From an uncultured Erythrobacter sp. (GTDB lineage: Bacteria > Pseudomonadota > Alphaproteobacteria > Sphingomonadales > Sphingomonadaceae), in contig CANLPY010000001.1 of NCBI GenBank assembly GCA_947493165.1, positions 992,001 to 1,056,000 of the forward strand: DNA of 64,000 nucleotides. The letters are read 5' to 3'. The first letter of the stretch is position 1. Each line of letters begins with the position of its first letter. Positions 7,316 through 17,828 of this stretch are shown here, piece after piece. The notes under the pieces are model-generated. The model saw nothing but the letters and a program-made list of their open reading frames with translations, made no database searches and had not been told where the DNA came from. The position numbers were made by a program, and so were the translations under genes.

Positions 7316-8206
7316 TTAGCCCGGATTGCTCCATCTTGCGAAGATTGCAGTTGGAAGTAACCGTGCATTCTCGCCCTCTTCTTGCACGGCTATGTCACCA
7401 TGCTCAATCGTGCCCGGAAGATCACGCAGCGCCTCCATCAGCAGCCCGCCGATCGCAAGGCTGCTCATGCGCACAGCGTAAACAGTAAGGAAAAGGAAGC
7501 GGCTGTCGCCATCCAGCAGCTTCGCGCAATCACTGATTAGCTCAGGTAAATTCTCTTCAAGACGCCAAGTTTCATTCTTAGGTCCCCGCCCAAATTTGGG
7601 GGGATCAAGAATGATGCCATCGTAACGGTTCTCTCGCCTGACTTCGCGCGCAGCAAACTTCGCTGCGTCATCGACCAACCAGCGAATGGGCTTGCCTTCC
7701 ATGCCAGACAGATCCGCATTTTCGCGCGCTTGGGCGACAGATTTTTTCGAAGCATCGACATGGGTGACGCGGCCATGCTGGCTCAAGGCGAGGCTGCCGA
7801 CGCCAGTGTAGCCGAAAAGATTCATCGTTTCCGCACCTTCGCGGCCTTGCAACATGGCGCGCATCCAGTCCCAGACGGGCGCCATGTCAGGGAAGAATTG
7901 GAGATGCCGGAACGGAGTTGGCCGAGCGGTGAAACGCGCTTCATTCCAAGCAAGTTCCCACCCGTCTTCAGGCACTTCACGGCTAAAGATCCAACGGCCT
8001 CCGCCGTCTTCATCGGAACCGGGCACGAATTCGCCGTCAGCATCCCATTGGCTAAGGCGCGGCTGCCACATGGCTTGAGGTTCCGGACGGATGAACGAAT
8101 GCGGACCGAACTGTTCGAACTTGCGTCCAGCCCCGCTATCAAGCAGGCGATAGGCGTCCCAGCCTTTGCACTGCATGACCAAGGGATCTCGAGCGAGCAT
8201 CGCCAT
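7316..8206 (-). CDS. Class I SAM-dependent methyltransferase (RlmI/RlmK-like)
   Basis: A 296-residue protein. NLFGYTGVGSLAL near residues 129-141 is motif I, and VTHVDASKKSVAQARENA gives the acidic motif II. The strong 'GIILDPPKFGRGP' motif (D-P-P-K-F) near residue 200 is typical of rRNA m5C/m2G methyltransferases of the RlmI family. The N-terminal PUA domain of RlmI is missing, and the first ~110 residues are beta-rich. Its start overlaps the thrC stop. An rRNA target is inferred from the motif only. Confidence 0.82.
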   Translation of the reverse strand: MAMLARDPLVMQCKGWDAYRLLDSGAGRKFEQFGPHSFIRPEPQAMWQPRLSQWDADGEFVPGSDEDGGGRWIFSREVPEDGWELAWNEARFTARPTPFRHLQFFPDMAPVWDWMRAMLQGREGAETMNLFGYTGVGSLALSQHGRVTHVDASKKSVAQARENADLSGMEGKPIRWLVDDAAKFAAREVRRENRYDGIILDPPKFGRGPKNETWRLEENLPELISDCAKLLDGDSRFLFLTVYAVRMSSLAIGGLLMEALRDLPGTIEHGDIAVQEEGENARLLPTAIFARWSNPG

Positions 8207-9600
8207 CAGCGGGCTGCGTTACTGCGAACGAAATCGCGCACCGTCTCGTATTCGCCCGGCAATTCGGTGAAATATTCTTCACGAGCAAAAAGGTCCCCCA
8301 CTCGAGCAGGCAAAGCTGGCCGCATACCAGTCGCTCGCTCAACAGCCTCTGGAAACTTCGCTGGATGGGCTGTGGCAAGAGTGACAATAGGCACCGAAGG
8401 GGACAACTCGCTTGTAAGCGCGGCGTGCAGACCGATCGCGGTGTGGGGATCGAGCGTTTGCCCTGCACCATCATGCGCCCATCTCAGGGCGCGGGCCATA
8501 TCATCAGCATCAGCACGGGAGCTTGTGAAGATGTCCGCAGCGCTTTGACGCTGTGCGTTGGTCAATTGCATGGTGCGGTTGGCATCAAAGCTGCGCATTT
8601 GCTCTGCAAGCGCAGAAGCATCACGACCACCGCAATCAAAGAGCAATCGCTCAAAATTGGAGCTTACCTGAATGTCCATCGACGGAGTGGCGGTTGGCGT
8701 GACAGTCCCCGCAGAGTAATCGCCACTGGACAGCGCGCGGTGGAGAATATCGTTCACATTGGTGGCAACGATAAGCTGCTCAATCGGCAGGCCCATTTTC
8801 TGAGCAACGTAGCCAGCGAACACATCCCCGAAATTGCCAGTGGGCACGGCATAGGCCGCGGCACGATGCGGAGCGCCCAGCTGCAAGCCAGCGGCGAAGT
8901 AATAAACGACCTGCGCCATTAACCGTGCCCAGTTGATTGAGTTGACCGCACCGATGTGCAAGTCGCCGGTCAGCGCATCGTCGACGAACATGCGCTTAAC
9001 CATCGCCTGCGCGTCGTCAAAACTACCATCGATCGCGATGTTGTGCACGTTCGGCGATCGCACCGTAGTCATCTGGCGGCGCTGCACATCGCTCACTCGG
9101 CCCTTTGGGTGGAGCATGAATATTTCAACGCCTTCGCGCCCAGCAACCGCATCAATTGCGGCGGAGCCTGTATCACCACTAGTAGCGCCAACAATCGTCA
9201 GTCTTTTGCCGGATCGAGCAAGAAACTTTTCGAACAACAACCCAAGCAATTGCAGCGCCACATCTTTGAACGCCAAGGTCGGGCCGTGGAACAATTCGAG
9301 TAGCCATTGCCGCTCATTCATTTGAACCAGAGGCGTCACCGCATCATGCGCAAAGCGCAGATAGGCCTGCGCACACAGATCGCCCAACTCGTCTTCGCTT
9401 AAGCTGTTTCCTACAAACGGAAGCATCACCCGTGTCGCCAGCTCTGCGTAGGGAAGCCCCGCCATCGCCGCGATCTCAGCGGCGTCAAATTGCGGCCATT
9501 CGGCTGGCAAATAAAGCCCGCCATCCTGCGCCAGCCCAGCAAGGGTGACACCTTCGAAATCTAGAGCGGGCGCGCTGCCTCTGGTCGATACATATTTCAT
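8206..9600 (-). CDS. thrC: Threonine synthase
   Basis: A 464-residue PLP enzyme starting MKYVSTRGSAPALDFEGVTLAGLA, the thrC class found in proteobacteria. The PLP lysine lies in FHGPTLAFKDVALQLLG, followed by the phosphate-binding ATSGDTGSAA loop. It converts O-phospho-homoserine to threonine. The ATG at 9600 is preferred; the longer frame to 9708 is Arg-rich and not family-like. It lies between SURF1 and the methyltransferase, and the latter's start overlaps its stop. Confidence 0.96.
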   Translation of the reverse strand: MKYVSTRGSAPALDFEGVTLAGLAQDGGLYLPAEWPQFDAAEIAAMAGLPYAELATRVMLPFVGNSLSEDELGDLCAQAYLRFAHDAVTPLVQMNERQWLLELFHGPTLAFKDVALQLLGLLFEKFLARSGKRLTIVGATSGDTGSAAIDAVAGREGVEIFMLHPKGRVSDVQRRQMTTVRSPNVHNIAIDGSFDDAQAMVKRMFVDDALTGDLHIGAVNSINWARLMAQVVYYFAAGLQLGAPHRAAAYAVPTGNFGDVFAGYVAQKMGLPIEQLIVATNVNDILHRALSSGDYSAGTVTPTATPSMDIQVSSNFERLLFDCGGRDASALAEQMRSFDANRTMQLTNAQRQSAADIFTSSRADADDMARALRWAHDGAGQTLDPHTAIGLHAALTSELSPSVPIVTLATAHPAKFPEAVERATGMRPALPARVGDLFAREEYFTELPGEYETVRDFVRSNAAR

Positions 9601-9661
9601 GTTGGAAAAGCGGTTACCTGTGTGGAAACGTACTGGCAAGAAAGCGGCTCTTGCACGCGCC

Positions 9662-10273
9662 CTAATCCCGCTTTCTCTCCCGCGCGGCAATGCGCCCCTT
9701 GACCGCAAACCAATAGATCACCAGCGCCGTCAGCGCGAAGAAGAACCATTGGCCGGCATAGGCAAGATGATTGTTCGGCAAATCCTTGGGGTCAGGCTTG
9801 GCCAGCGGCTCAAGGCCCGCCACCGGCTCATGCAATTGCAGCCGCGCGCCATAACGGCCGCCGGGAGCGATCAGACCGCTGACCTCTCCGCCTTGCCATT
9901 CAGGCGTGTTGGGATTGCGCGAATAACCCAGCTTTACTTCTGATGGGCCAATATCAGCCGCGCAGGTTGCGATATGCGCATAGCCGCTTTGCCCGCGTGC
10001 GCTCTTACCTGAAATAGACGTTACACCCGTTACCTCAAGGCAATCAAAGCTGGAGGCACGAAACAGCGTGTCTGCATCATAGGCGCCGTCTTCTACGCCA
10101 TCAGGGTTGGCTGGAAATGGAACTTGCTCTGTAGAATCAAGCGCAGCAGAATACCGCGCAATCATTTCAGCCTTTTCATCCGCGCGGCCCAATTGCCACA
10201 CCCCCAGAGCGACCATCGTCGCCGCAGCAGCCAGAACCAGCAATGTAGGTAAGATGGGTAACTGCCTAATCAC
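9662..10273 (-). CDS. SURF1 family cytochrome oxidase assembly protein
   Basis: A 203-residue membrane protein with an N-terminal transmembrane segment (residues ~8-26) followed by LGVWQLGRADEKAEMI, the SURF1 signature. A second hydrophobic segment lies near the C-terminus (HLAYAGQWFFFALTALVIYWF), with the periplasmic domain between. SURF1 proteins help load haem a into subunit I of aa3 oxidases. The GTG start overlaps the preceding DUF983 stop (GTGA). Position directly downstream of the oxidase genes supports the role. Confidence 0.9.
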   Translation of the reverse strand: MIRQLPILPTLLVLAAAATMVALGVWQLGRADEKAEMIARYSAALDSTEQVPFPANPDGVEDGAYDADTLFRASSFDCLEVTGVTSISGKSARGQSGYAHIATCAADIGPSEVKLGYSRNPNTPEWQGGEVSGLIAPGGRYGARLQLHEPVAGLEPLAKPDPKDLPNNHLAYAGQWFFFALTALVIYWFAVKGRIAARERKRD

Positions 10274-10683
10274 TGATCGCCCTCATCATGTTCCGCTCCA
10301 TGCTCCGATTGCCGCTCAAGCGCGCGCTCATAACTCACCATAAGCATATATGTCTTGAAGGCCCGCAATGCGCCAAGCACAGCGGCCACGGTAACCACAG
10401 TCCACACAATCATCTGCAGGATCAGCGGCGGGCGAAACGTGTCCTCAATCCACAGCGCCAGCCCAATCAACGCAGCGGCCACCACAATCGTCACCACCCC
10501 GGCCGCGCGGCTTCCGCGTTCTAGCTCAGCAAGGTTCAATCCGCATGACGCGCAGGTATCCGCAATCCGTGCGGGTGCTGCGAACAGAGTGCGTTCGCTA
10601 CATTGCGGACACAAACCGAAAAGGGCAGCCCGGTAAAAACCCGGCTGCCCTTTTTCTTGCGACGATTGCTCGCCTGAGTTCAT
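10270..10683 (-). CDS. DUF983 family membrane protein
   Basis: A 137-residue protein with two N-terminal CxxC pairs, GLCPQCSERTLF and CASCGLNL (residues ~25-50), that look like a zinc ribbon. Two transmembrane helices follow. This is the DUF983 pattern, regularly found inside cytochrome oxidase operons of alphaproteobacteria. The ATG at 10683 shares a base with the ctaE stop (TGATG). Its role in oxidase assembly is inferred from this constant association. Confidence 0.85.
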   Translation of the reverse strand: MNSGEQSSQEKGQPGFYRAALFGLCPQCSERTLFAAPARIADTCASCGLNLAELERGSRAAGVVTIVVAAALIGLALWIEDTFRPPLILQMIVWTVVTVAAVLGALRAFKTYMLMVSYERALERQSEHGAEHDEGDQ

Positions 10684-11567
10684 CAGTGGACCGGCGCGCC
10701 CCAACCGCCCCAGATGTAGACGGCGATAAACAGGAACAACCACACCACATCGACAAAATGCCAATACCAAGCCGCCGCTTCAAAGCCGAAGTGCTGGCGC
10801 GAGGTGAAGTGACCCTTGTATGCCCGGAACAGACACACAGCGAGAAAGATGGTACCGATCAACACGTGGAAGCCGTGGAAGCCAGTCGCCATGTAAAACG
10901 CAGAACTGTAAGTGTTCTGGCCAAAGTTGAACGGCGCGATGCTGTATTCATAAGCTTGGATGAAGCTGAAGAGTACGCCCAAGGCGATCGTCGCCCACAG
11001 GCCCTGCTTAAGACCGTCGCGATCGCCATGGATCAGCGCGTGGTGCGCCCAGGTTACCGTGGTGCCTGAACACAACAGGATCAGGGTGTTGAGCAGCGGC
11101 AGAGAGAATGCGTCGAGCACTTCCATGCCTTCTGGCACAAGCGTGCCGCCGGTCGCCGTGTTGTCATCAAGGAACAGGTTTGTTGTGACCTGCTCCGCCG
11201 TGCCAGCGGCGCTAACCACCAGCGGTTCGGGGAATAGCGCGAAGTCAAAAAAGCTCCAGAACCACCCGACAAAGAACATCACTTCGGATGCTATGAACAG
11301 GATCATGCCGTAGCGCATGTGAAGCTGAACCACGGGTGTGTGGTCGCCGCGCTGCGCCTCTACCACGACATTCTTGAACCACATAAAGAACGTGGCGAGC
11401 AGACCCGCAAGGCCAAGGCCCATTACGATCCATCCTGAACTGCCGAACACATCCGGGTTCAGCCACAAGATCATGCCCGATGTAAATGCGAGCGCCGACA
11501 TCGAACCGACCAACGGCCAGATATCGGGTTCCAGAATGTGATAGTCGTGGTTGACGTTGCCAGCCAT
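10683..11567 (-). CDS. ctaE: Cytochrome c oxidase subunit III
   Basis: A 294-residue, seven-helix membrane protein. It contains the subunit III segments MRYGMILFIASEVMFFVGWFW and 'TGFHGFHVLIGTIFLAVC', and ends 'WYWHFVDVVWLFLFIAVYIWG'. The conserved Glu in 'SEVMFF' and the His in 'GFHGFHV' are present. It starts MAGNVNHDYHILEPDIWPL. It is part of the aa3 oxidase operon, between ctaG and DUF983. Confidence 0.97.
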   Translation of the reverse strand: MAGNVNHDYHILEPDIWPLVGSMSALAFTSGMILWLNPDVFGSSGWIVMGLGLAGLLATFFMWFKNVVVEAQRGDHTPVVQLHMRYGMILFIASEVMFFVGWFWSFFDFALFPEPLVVSAAGTAEQVTTNLFLDDNTATGGTLVPEGMEVLDAFSLPLLNTLILLCSGTTVTWAHHALIHGDRDGLKQGLWATIALGVLFSFIQAYEYSIAPFNFGQNTYSSAFYMATGFHGFHVLIGTIFLAVCLFRAYKGHFTSRQHFGFEAAAWYWHFVDVVWLFLFIAVYIWGGWGAPVH

Positions 11568-11604
11568 GGAAAAATATCCCGTCTTTTTCGTTTCGCTACA
11601 GCTC

Positions 11605-12201
11605 TTACGAGCCTGTATTGGTGCGGTCCAGAGCCGAGGATACTGGCTCTTTCGCGCGGTGGAAAGTGTAACTCAAAGTGATCTGTTCAACATCGGCCAT
11701 AAATTCATCGTCCATCATTTCTGGATCGACGTAATACAGCACCGGCATGTGCACTTCTTCACCCGGTTGCAGCGTCTGCTCTGTAAAGCAGAAGCACTGG
11801 ATCTTGTGGAAGTATTTGCCAGCCTGCGATGGCTCAACGTTAAAAGTTGCAGTGCCGGTGATAGGCACGCCAGAATTGTTCTTCGCCACATAGGTCGCGA
11901 TGTCGCGCACGCCGACTTGCACTTCGTCGGTGGCTTGCGCCGGGCGGAATTCCCACGGCACATCGCGCGCGGTAGATCCATCAAAGCGGATCGACATCAT
12001 CCGGCCAGCGGCCTTTTTCGCGGCGCGATCCGCATCAGAAAGGGTCGCAACCTGCGTTGTGCCGCCAAAACCTGTGACCTGACAGAACAGTTCATACAGC
12101 GGCACGGCGGCATATCCCATGCCCAGCATTGCCACTGCGCCGCCAAAAGCCATCAGGCCGACGCGGGTGTTATCGCGATCAATGGAGGCTGTCTGGCTCA
12201 T
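11605..12201 (-). CDS. ctaG: Cytochrome c oxidase assembly protein CtaG (Cox11)
   Basis: A 198-residue protein with one N-terminal transmembrane helix (about 14-36), then a periplasmic beta domain. 'YELFCQVTGFGGTTQ' and the copper-binding 'KIQCFCFTEQTLQPGE' (C-F-C) match Cox11/CtaG, which delivers copper to the CuB site of subunit I. Its ATG overlaps the stop of the 44-residue ORF upstream (ATGA), so the assembly genes are translationally chained. Confidence 0.96.
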   Translation of the reverse strand: MSQTASIDRDNTRVGLMAFGGAVAMLGMGYAAVPLYELFCQVTGFGGTTQVATLSDADRAAKKAAGRMMSIRFDGSTARDVPWEFRPAQATDEVQVGVRDIATYVAKNNSGVPITGTATFNVEPSQAGKYFHKIQCFCFTEQTLQPGEEVHMPVLYYVDPEMMDDEFMADVEQITLSYTFHRAKEPVSSALDRTNTGS

Positions 12202-12332
12202 CCGGCCTGCCCCCCAATCCGCGCAATCGTAATCGCGTAAAACAGGATGACGAAGAACAGCAGAGTGCCGCCAACCACAAGGTTGCGCGCCTTTTGCCTG
12301 CGCGTGGTTTCTTTCTCGTCTTCAGGCGTCAT
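12198..12332 (-). CDS. Small single-helix cox-operon protein (CoxF-like), 44 aa
   Basis: A 44-residue ORF: a charged N-terminus ([17 protein letters not shown]), then one transmembrane helix ([19 protein letters not shown]) and a short tail. Start and stop overlap its neighbours by ATGA on both sides (ctaB before, ctaG after). This strongly supports translation even though it is shorter than most gene-calling limits. Small proteins at this place are known in alphaproteobacterial oxidase operons (CoxF-type). Function is unknown; a helper to CtaB or CtaG is inferred from position. Confidence 0.85.
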   Translation of the reverse strand: MTPEDEKETTRRQKARNLVVGGTLLFFVILFYAITIARIGGQAG

Positions 12333-13333
12333 GTGAACAGCCCCAAACCAGTAAAGCCCTGATACGCCGCAACGCGGTCAACCACCAATGCGCCGAACAG
12401 GATGAACAGATACAGGATGCTGAATTTGAACAGGCGCTTTTCAGGCAGCATCTGATCATCTTCGATCTTGGTCCGCGTGCCGACTTTCCAAGCATAGGCA
12501 AAGAACACTGCGGACAGGACCACTGCCGTCACGCCGTACATCGCGCCGGTTCCGCCGATAATCCACGGGGCGATCACGATAGGGGTCAAGGCAATAGTGT
12601 AGAGCAGGATCTGCCGGCGTGTCGCCTTTTCCCCCGCGACCACGGGCAGCATCGGAATGCCGACCTTGGCGTAATCAGACTTCATAAACAGCGCGAGCGC
12701 CCAAAAGTGCGGCGGCGTCCAGAAGAAGATGATGGCAAACAGCAGGATCGGCATTGCGGTGATTTCGCCAGTGACGGCAACCCAGCCAATCATCGGGGGG
12801 AATGCGCCCGCGCCGCCGCCGATCACGATGTTCTGAGGCGTGCGCGGCTTTAGCCACATGGTGTAGATTACCGCGTAATAGACCACCGCTACCGCTAGGA
12901 TTGATGCCGCCAGCCAGCCATTCGCAAGGCCCATCAGGCCGATGGCGACCAGTGAAAGGAAGATGCCGAAATCGCGGGCATCATCGCGGCGCATCCGCCC
13001 GCTGGGCAGAGGGCGATTGGCGGTCCGTTTCATCCCAGCGTCAATGTCTGCTTCCCACCAATGGTTGATCGCCGCCGAACCGCCAGCGCCCATCGCAATG
13101 GCGAGGATCGCGGTAAAGCCTAGGACCGGGTGAATGCTGCCAGGCGCGGCCAGCAGACCGCAAATGCCGGTGAAGATCACCAACGTCAGCACACGCGGTT
13201 TTGTCAGTGTCAGGAAGTCGCGCCAGTCGGCAGGCATGGAGCGCGCAGCCTCAGCCGCGAGCGCGGGCGCAGGTACGCCAAAAGGCTCACTCGTCTCGGC
13301 CGTCACTGGGCTATTATTTGCGCTTACACTCAT
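12329..13333 (-). CDS. ctaB: Protoheme IX farnesyltransferase (haem O synthase)
   Basis: A 334-residue polytopic UbiA-family prenyltransferase. The first Asp-rich motif is in '[19 protein letters not shown]' (N-x-x-x-D-x-x-x-D-x-x-M-x-R-T). '[12 protein letters not shown]' is the typical CtaB signature in the second half. It makes haem O, precursor of haem A for the aa3 oxidase. The ATG at 13333 is chosen over an in-frame start at 13366, with GAGCAAG upstream as the ribosome site. The stop overlaps the next small ORF. Confidence 0.96.
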   Translation of the reverse strand: MSVSANNSPVTAETSEPFGVPAPALAAEAARSMPADWRDFLTLTKPRVLTLVIFTGICGLLAAPGSIHPVLGFTAILAIAMGAGGSAAINHWWEADIDAGMKRTANRPLPSGRMRRDDARDFGIFLSLVAIGLMGLANGWLAASILAVAVVYYAVIYTMWLKPRTPQNIVIGGGAGAFPPMIGWVAVTGEITAMPILLFAIIFFWTPPHFWALALFMKSDYAKVGIPMLPVVAGEKATRRQILLYTIALTPIVIAPWIIGGTGAMYGVTAVVLSAVFFAYAWKVGTRTKIEDDQMLPEKRLFKFSILYLFILFGALVVDRVAAYQGFTGLGLFT

Positions 13334-13340
13334 GTCTTGC

Positions 13341-13427
13341 TCAGGTGGTGTTCTTAAAATTTGCAAACAAGCGCACCAGTGCGGCGCGCTTACCCTGCTG
13401 GTCTGTCTTGGGGGCAGAGAGCATCAT
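13341..13427 (-). CDS. Possible 28-residue basic peptide between ctaD and ctaB
   Basis: A short ORF fills most of the ctaD-ctaB gap. It starts ATGATG after a GGGCAGGG stretch and ends TGA seven bases before the ctaB ATG. The product is [20 protein letters not shown] followed by eight more residues ending FKNTT, basic and amphipathic. Such short basic ORFs would be missed by gene callers. Support is only position and a plausible ribosome site; it may instead be leader for ctaB. Confidence 0.4.
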   Translation of the reverse strand: MMLSAPKTDQQGKRAALVRLFANFKNTT

Positions 13428-13457
13428 CGGAATGCGCCCTGCCCTTTAGACGGTGGT

Positions 13458-15221
<1,764 letters not shown>

Positions 15222-15225
15222 TTAG

Positions 15226-16284
15226 TTACGAAGCGGCTTCTTCGCTGGTTTCAGCGTCAACGTCAGTCGCCTCGGCCTCTGGCGCGGCTTCAGCGACAGC
15301 ATCGCTGGAAACCGTACCGCCCGGCTGCGAACGCACCCAAGCTTCGTATTCTGCCATCGGCAATGCCTCAACCGCAAGCGGCATGTATGCGTGCTTCGCG
15401 CCGCACAGCTCTGAACACTGGCCGTAATAAACGCCCGGTTCATCAATCGTCAGCAGCTTTTCATTCAAGCGGCCCGGAACTGCGTCCATTTTGAACCACA
15501 GTGATGGCACAGCAAAGGCGTGAATCACGTCAGCTGCCGTTGTTTGGATCCGCAGCGGCACACCGGCTGGCACAACCATGCGGTTATCCACCGCCAGTTG
15601 GAACACCTCGCCGCTTGCCTCGGCCTCTTCCTCGGTAAGCATGTTCGAGACGATCTCAAAATCGCCGTTATCGGGATAGGTATAGGTCCAGTACCACTGA
15701 TAACCGGTCGCCTTGATCGTAATCGCATTTTCCGGCGGCGTTTCATATTGACGCGCTAGCAGCGAAATCGAAGGAACCGCAATAATCACCAGAATGATGA
15801 CCGGGACAATCGTCCAGATCACTTCGATCGCCGTGTTGTGAGTCGTCTTAGAAGGGACCGGGTTTGCAGATTTGCGATACCGCACAACCACCCAAAGCAG
15901 CAGCGCTAGCACGAACAGGCTGATGACGGTGATCACCGGCAGCAGGATCACGTCATGCATCCACAACGCATATTGGCCATCGGCAGAATATTGATCCTGG
16001 AAAGTCATGCTTTTGAGCGCATCATCTTCAAACGCGGTCGGCATGCCCTTACCCTCGGTCGGGGCCATCGGCGTGTACGAAGACGCCGCCTCTGCCGCCG
16101 GACCTGCTTCTGGCGAAGCCGCATCAGTCGCAGCCGCTTCGGCCCCAGCTGATTCTGCGCCTGATCCTGCGCTTGTGTCTGCTTCTTGAGCAACCGCAAT
16201 CTGCGGCATAAGTGCAATCGACATGGCTGCAAACAAAGCAACCATCGCGAGTGATGCACGGTCGAAAATATGACCCAGTTTCAT
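15226..16284 (-). CDS. ctaC: Cytochrome c oxidase subunit II
   Basis: A 352-residue protein with a signal peptide (likely cleavage after AVA, residue ~32), an Ala/Glu/Ser-rich linker (residues 33-75), two transmembrane helices, and the CuA domain. The CuA ligands are visible in GQCSELCGAKHAYM (C-x3-C-x3-H-x2-M). An acidic, Ala-rich tail of about 35 residues extends past the usual end. It is the first gene of the oxidase operon and transfers electrons from cytochrome c. Divergent from pyrE, so its promoter lies in 16285-16440. Confidence 0.97.
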   Translation of the reverse strand: MKLGHIFDRASLAMVALFAAMSIALMPQIAVAQEADTSAGSGAESAGAEAAATDAASPEAGPAAEAASSYTPMAPTEGKGMPTAFEDDALKSMTFQDQYSADGQYALWMHDVILLPVITVISLFVLALLLWVVVRYRKSANPVPSKTTHNTAIEVIWTIVPVIILVIIAVPSISLLARQYETPPENAITIKATGYQWYWTYTYPDNGDFEIVSNMLTEEEAEASGEVFQLAVDNRMVVPAGVPLRIQTTAADVIHAFAVPSLWFKMDAVPGRLNEKLLTIDEPGVYYGQCSELCGAKHAYMPLAVEALPMAEYEAWVRSQPGGTVSSDAVAEAAPEAEATDVDAETSEEAAS

Positions 16285-16439
16285 GTGTCTAATCTATCCG
16301 CTGCTAATCCCATACCGCCCTAATAGCACACTCAAATACCCAAGCGTTGCGTACGGCTCACGCACCGACATTGCTGCCAGTGTTGAGCGCCTCTTAGCTG
16401 CGCTTGCCCCGTGCCTCAAGCGCTTCTAGGGAGAAAATT

Positions 16440-16496
16440 ATGCAAGCCACCATGTTTGGCGCGCAAGTTTGCACAAAAGGAAGTGTTCTTACCTAA
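16440..16496 (+). CDS. Upstream ORF coupled to pyrE (18 aa)
   Basis: ATG at 16440 follows AGGGAGAAAATT, a good ribosome site. The product is MQATMFGAQVCTKGSVLT. Its TAA overlaps the pyrE ATG (TAATG). This is the arrangement of a translationally coupled leader, which could tie pyrE expression to translation of the leader. It is not long enough to judge by coding statistics. Confidence 0.5.
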   Translation: MQATMFGAQVCTKGSVLT

Positions 16497-17077
16497 TGAC
16501 CGAAGACGAAGTCCTGTCAGAATTCCGTAGCTGCGACGCGCTGCTTGAAGGCCATTTTAAGCTTTCATCTGGTCGCCACAGCGCATTCTATTTACAATGC
16601 GCGCGGGTGTTGATGAATCCCGAACGCGCTGGCCGCTTGGCCCGCGCAATCTGCGCCAATATCCCGCGTGAGATCCGCGCGCAGGTCGATACTGTCGTCT
16701 CGCCTGCGATGGGCGGCCTGATCGTCGGCCATGAAGTTGGGCGTTGCTTGGAAAAAGACGCCATGTTCCTTGAACGCCCGGACGGTGAATTTCACTTTCG
16801 CCGGGGTTTCGAGCTGAAACCGGGCGCTAAAGTGTTGATGGTGGAGGATGTCGTCACCACCGGCCTTTCCAGCCGCGAAGCGATTGCCGCAGTCGGCCGC
16901 GAAGGCGGCGAGGTGATTGCAGAATGTTCTTTGGTTGATCGTTCGGCTGGCAAAGTGGACCTTGGCGTCCCATTTTATCCACTGATCGCCATAAACTTCC
17001 CGACTTATGCGGATGATGAAGTGCCAGCAGAGATTGCTGCCATCCGCGTGACCAAGCCGGGCAGCCGCAAGGAATAA
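16496..17077 (+). CDS. pyrE: Orotate phosphoribosyltransferase
   Basis: A 193-residue enzyme starting MTEDEVLSEFRSC. It has the substrate loop 'LSSGRHSAFYLQC', the 'SPAMGGLIVGHEVGRCL' segment and the PRPP-binding motif 'VLMVEDVVTTGLSSREAI' (the usual V-x-x-V-E-D-V-x-T-T-G). It makes OMP in pyrimidine synthesis, in the cytoplasm. The ATG overlaps a short upstream ORF. An AAAGGAAG ribosome site lies about 10 bases upstream. pdxJ follows after 10 bases. Confidence 0.96.
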   Translation: MTEDEVLSEFRSCDALLEGHFKLSSGRHSAFYLQCARVLMNPERAGRLARAICANIPREIRAQVDTVVSPAMGGLIVGHEVGRCLEKDAMFLERPDGEFHFRRGFELKPGAKVLMVEDVVTTGLSSREAIAAVGREGGEVIAECSLVDRSAGKVDLGVPFYPLIAINFPTYADDEVPAEIAAIRVTKPGSRKE

Positions 17078-17087
17078 GAACCGCAGA

Positions 17088-17828
17088 ATGTCAGCTAAAC
17101 TTCGCCTTGGTGTAAACATCGATCACGTTGCCACCATTCGTAATGCGCGCGGCGGCGACCATCCCGATCCCGTGCGCGCAGCAGAAATTGTCGCCAGCGT
17201 TGGCGGCGATGGTATCACAGCTCACTTGCGCGAAGATCGCCGGCACATTCGCGATGAAGATTTGGCGCGCATCCAAAGCGCGACGCAGTTGCCGCTCAAC
17301 CTGGAAATGGCCGCGACCCGCGAAATGCTCGACATTGCGCTGCGCCACAAACCACATGCGGCCTGCATCGTCCCGGAAAAGCGCGAGGAACGCACCACAG
17401 AAGGCGGGCTGGATGCCGCCGGATTGCACAATACGCTGGTGCCGATAGTGGATGAGCTGCGCGAGGCTGGTATTCGGGTGTCGCTGTTTATCGAAGCGAC
17501 CGACCGCCAGCTTGATGCATCCCTGCGCCTCGGCGTGCCCGTCGTCGAATTTCATACGGGCGAATATGCCCATGCATTTCTGGACGGTGACAGCGAACGC
17601 GTCGCCAGCGAAGTTAAACGCATCAGCGATATGGCCGCGCTCGCCGCGAAGAACGGGATTGAGCCGCATGCGGGCCACGGCCTGACGTTTGAGAACGTTC
17701 AGCCGATTGCGGCAATTCCGCAAATCGCAGAGCTGAATATCGGGCACTATCTGGTGGGTGAGGCGGTATTCGTCGGATTAGAGGCCGCCATTCGCCGGAT
17801 GCGCGATTTGATGGATGAGGCGCGGTGA
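17088..17828 (+). CDS. pdxJ: Pyridoxine 5'-phosphate synthase
   Basis: A 246-residue TIM-barrel enzyme. It shows LGVNIDHVATIRNARGG at the start, 'GGDGITAHLREDRRHI' with the catalytic residues of the phosphate and Glu/His sites, and 'HAGHGLTFENV'. It condenses 1-deoxy-D-xylulose 5-phosphate with 3-hydroxy-1-aminoacetone phosphate in DXP-dependent vitamin B6 synthesis. It is in an operon with pyrE and overlaps the next gene (TGATG). Confidence 0.97.
   Translation: MSAKLRLGVNIDHVATIRNARGGDHPDPVRAAEIVASVGGDGITAHLREDRRHIRDEDLARIQSATQLPLNLEMAATREMLDIALRHKPHAACIVPEKREERTTEGGLDAAGLHNTLVPIVDELREAGIRVSLFIEATDRQLDASLRLGVPVVEFHTGEYAHAFLDGDSERVASEVKRISDMAALAAKNGIEPHAGHGLTFENVQPIAAIPQIAELNIGHYLVGEAVFVGLEAAIRRMRDLMDEAR

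Noticed and set aside
16284-16316. 10-codon ORF ending ATGA on the ctaC start
   Set aside because: The ribosome site is poor and the ORF is so short that chance is likely; not listed with the two stronger leader ORFs.
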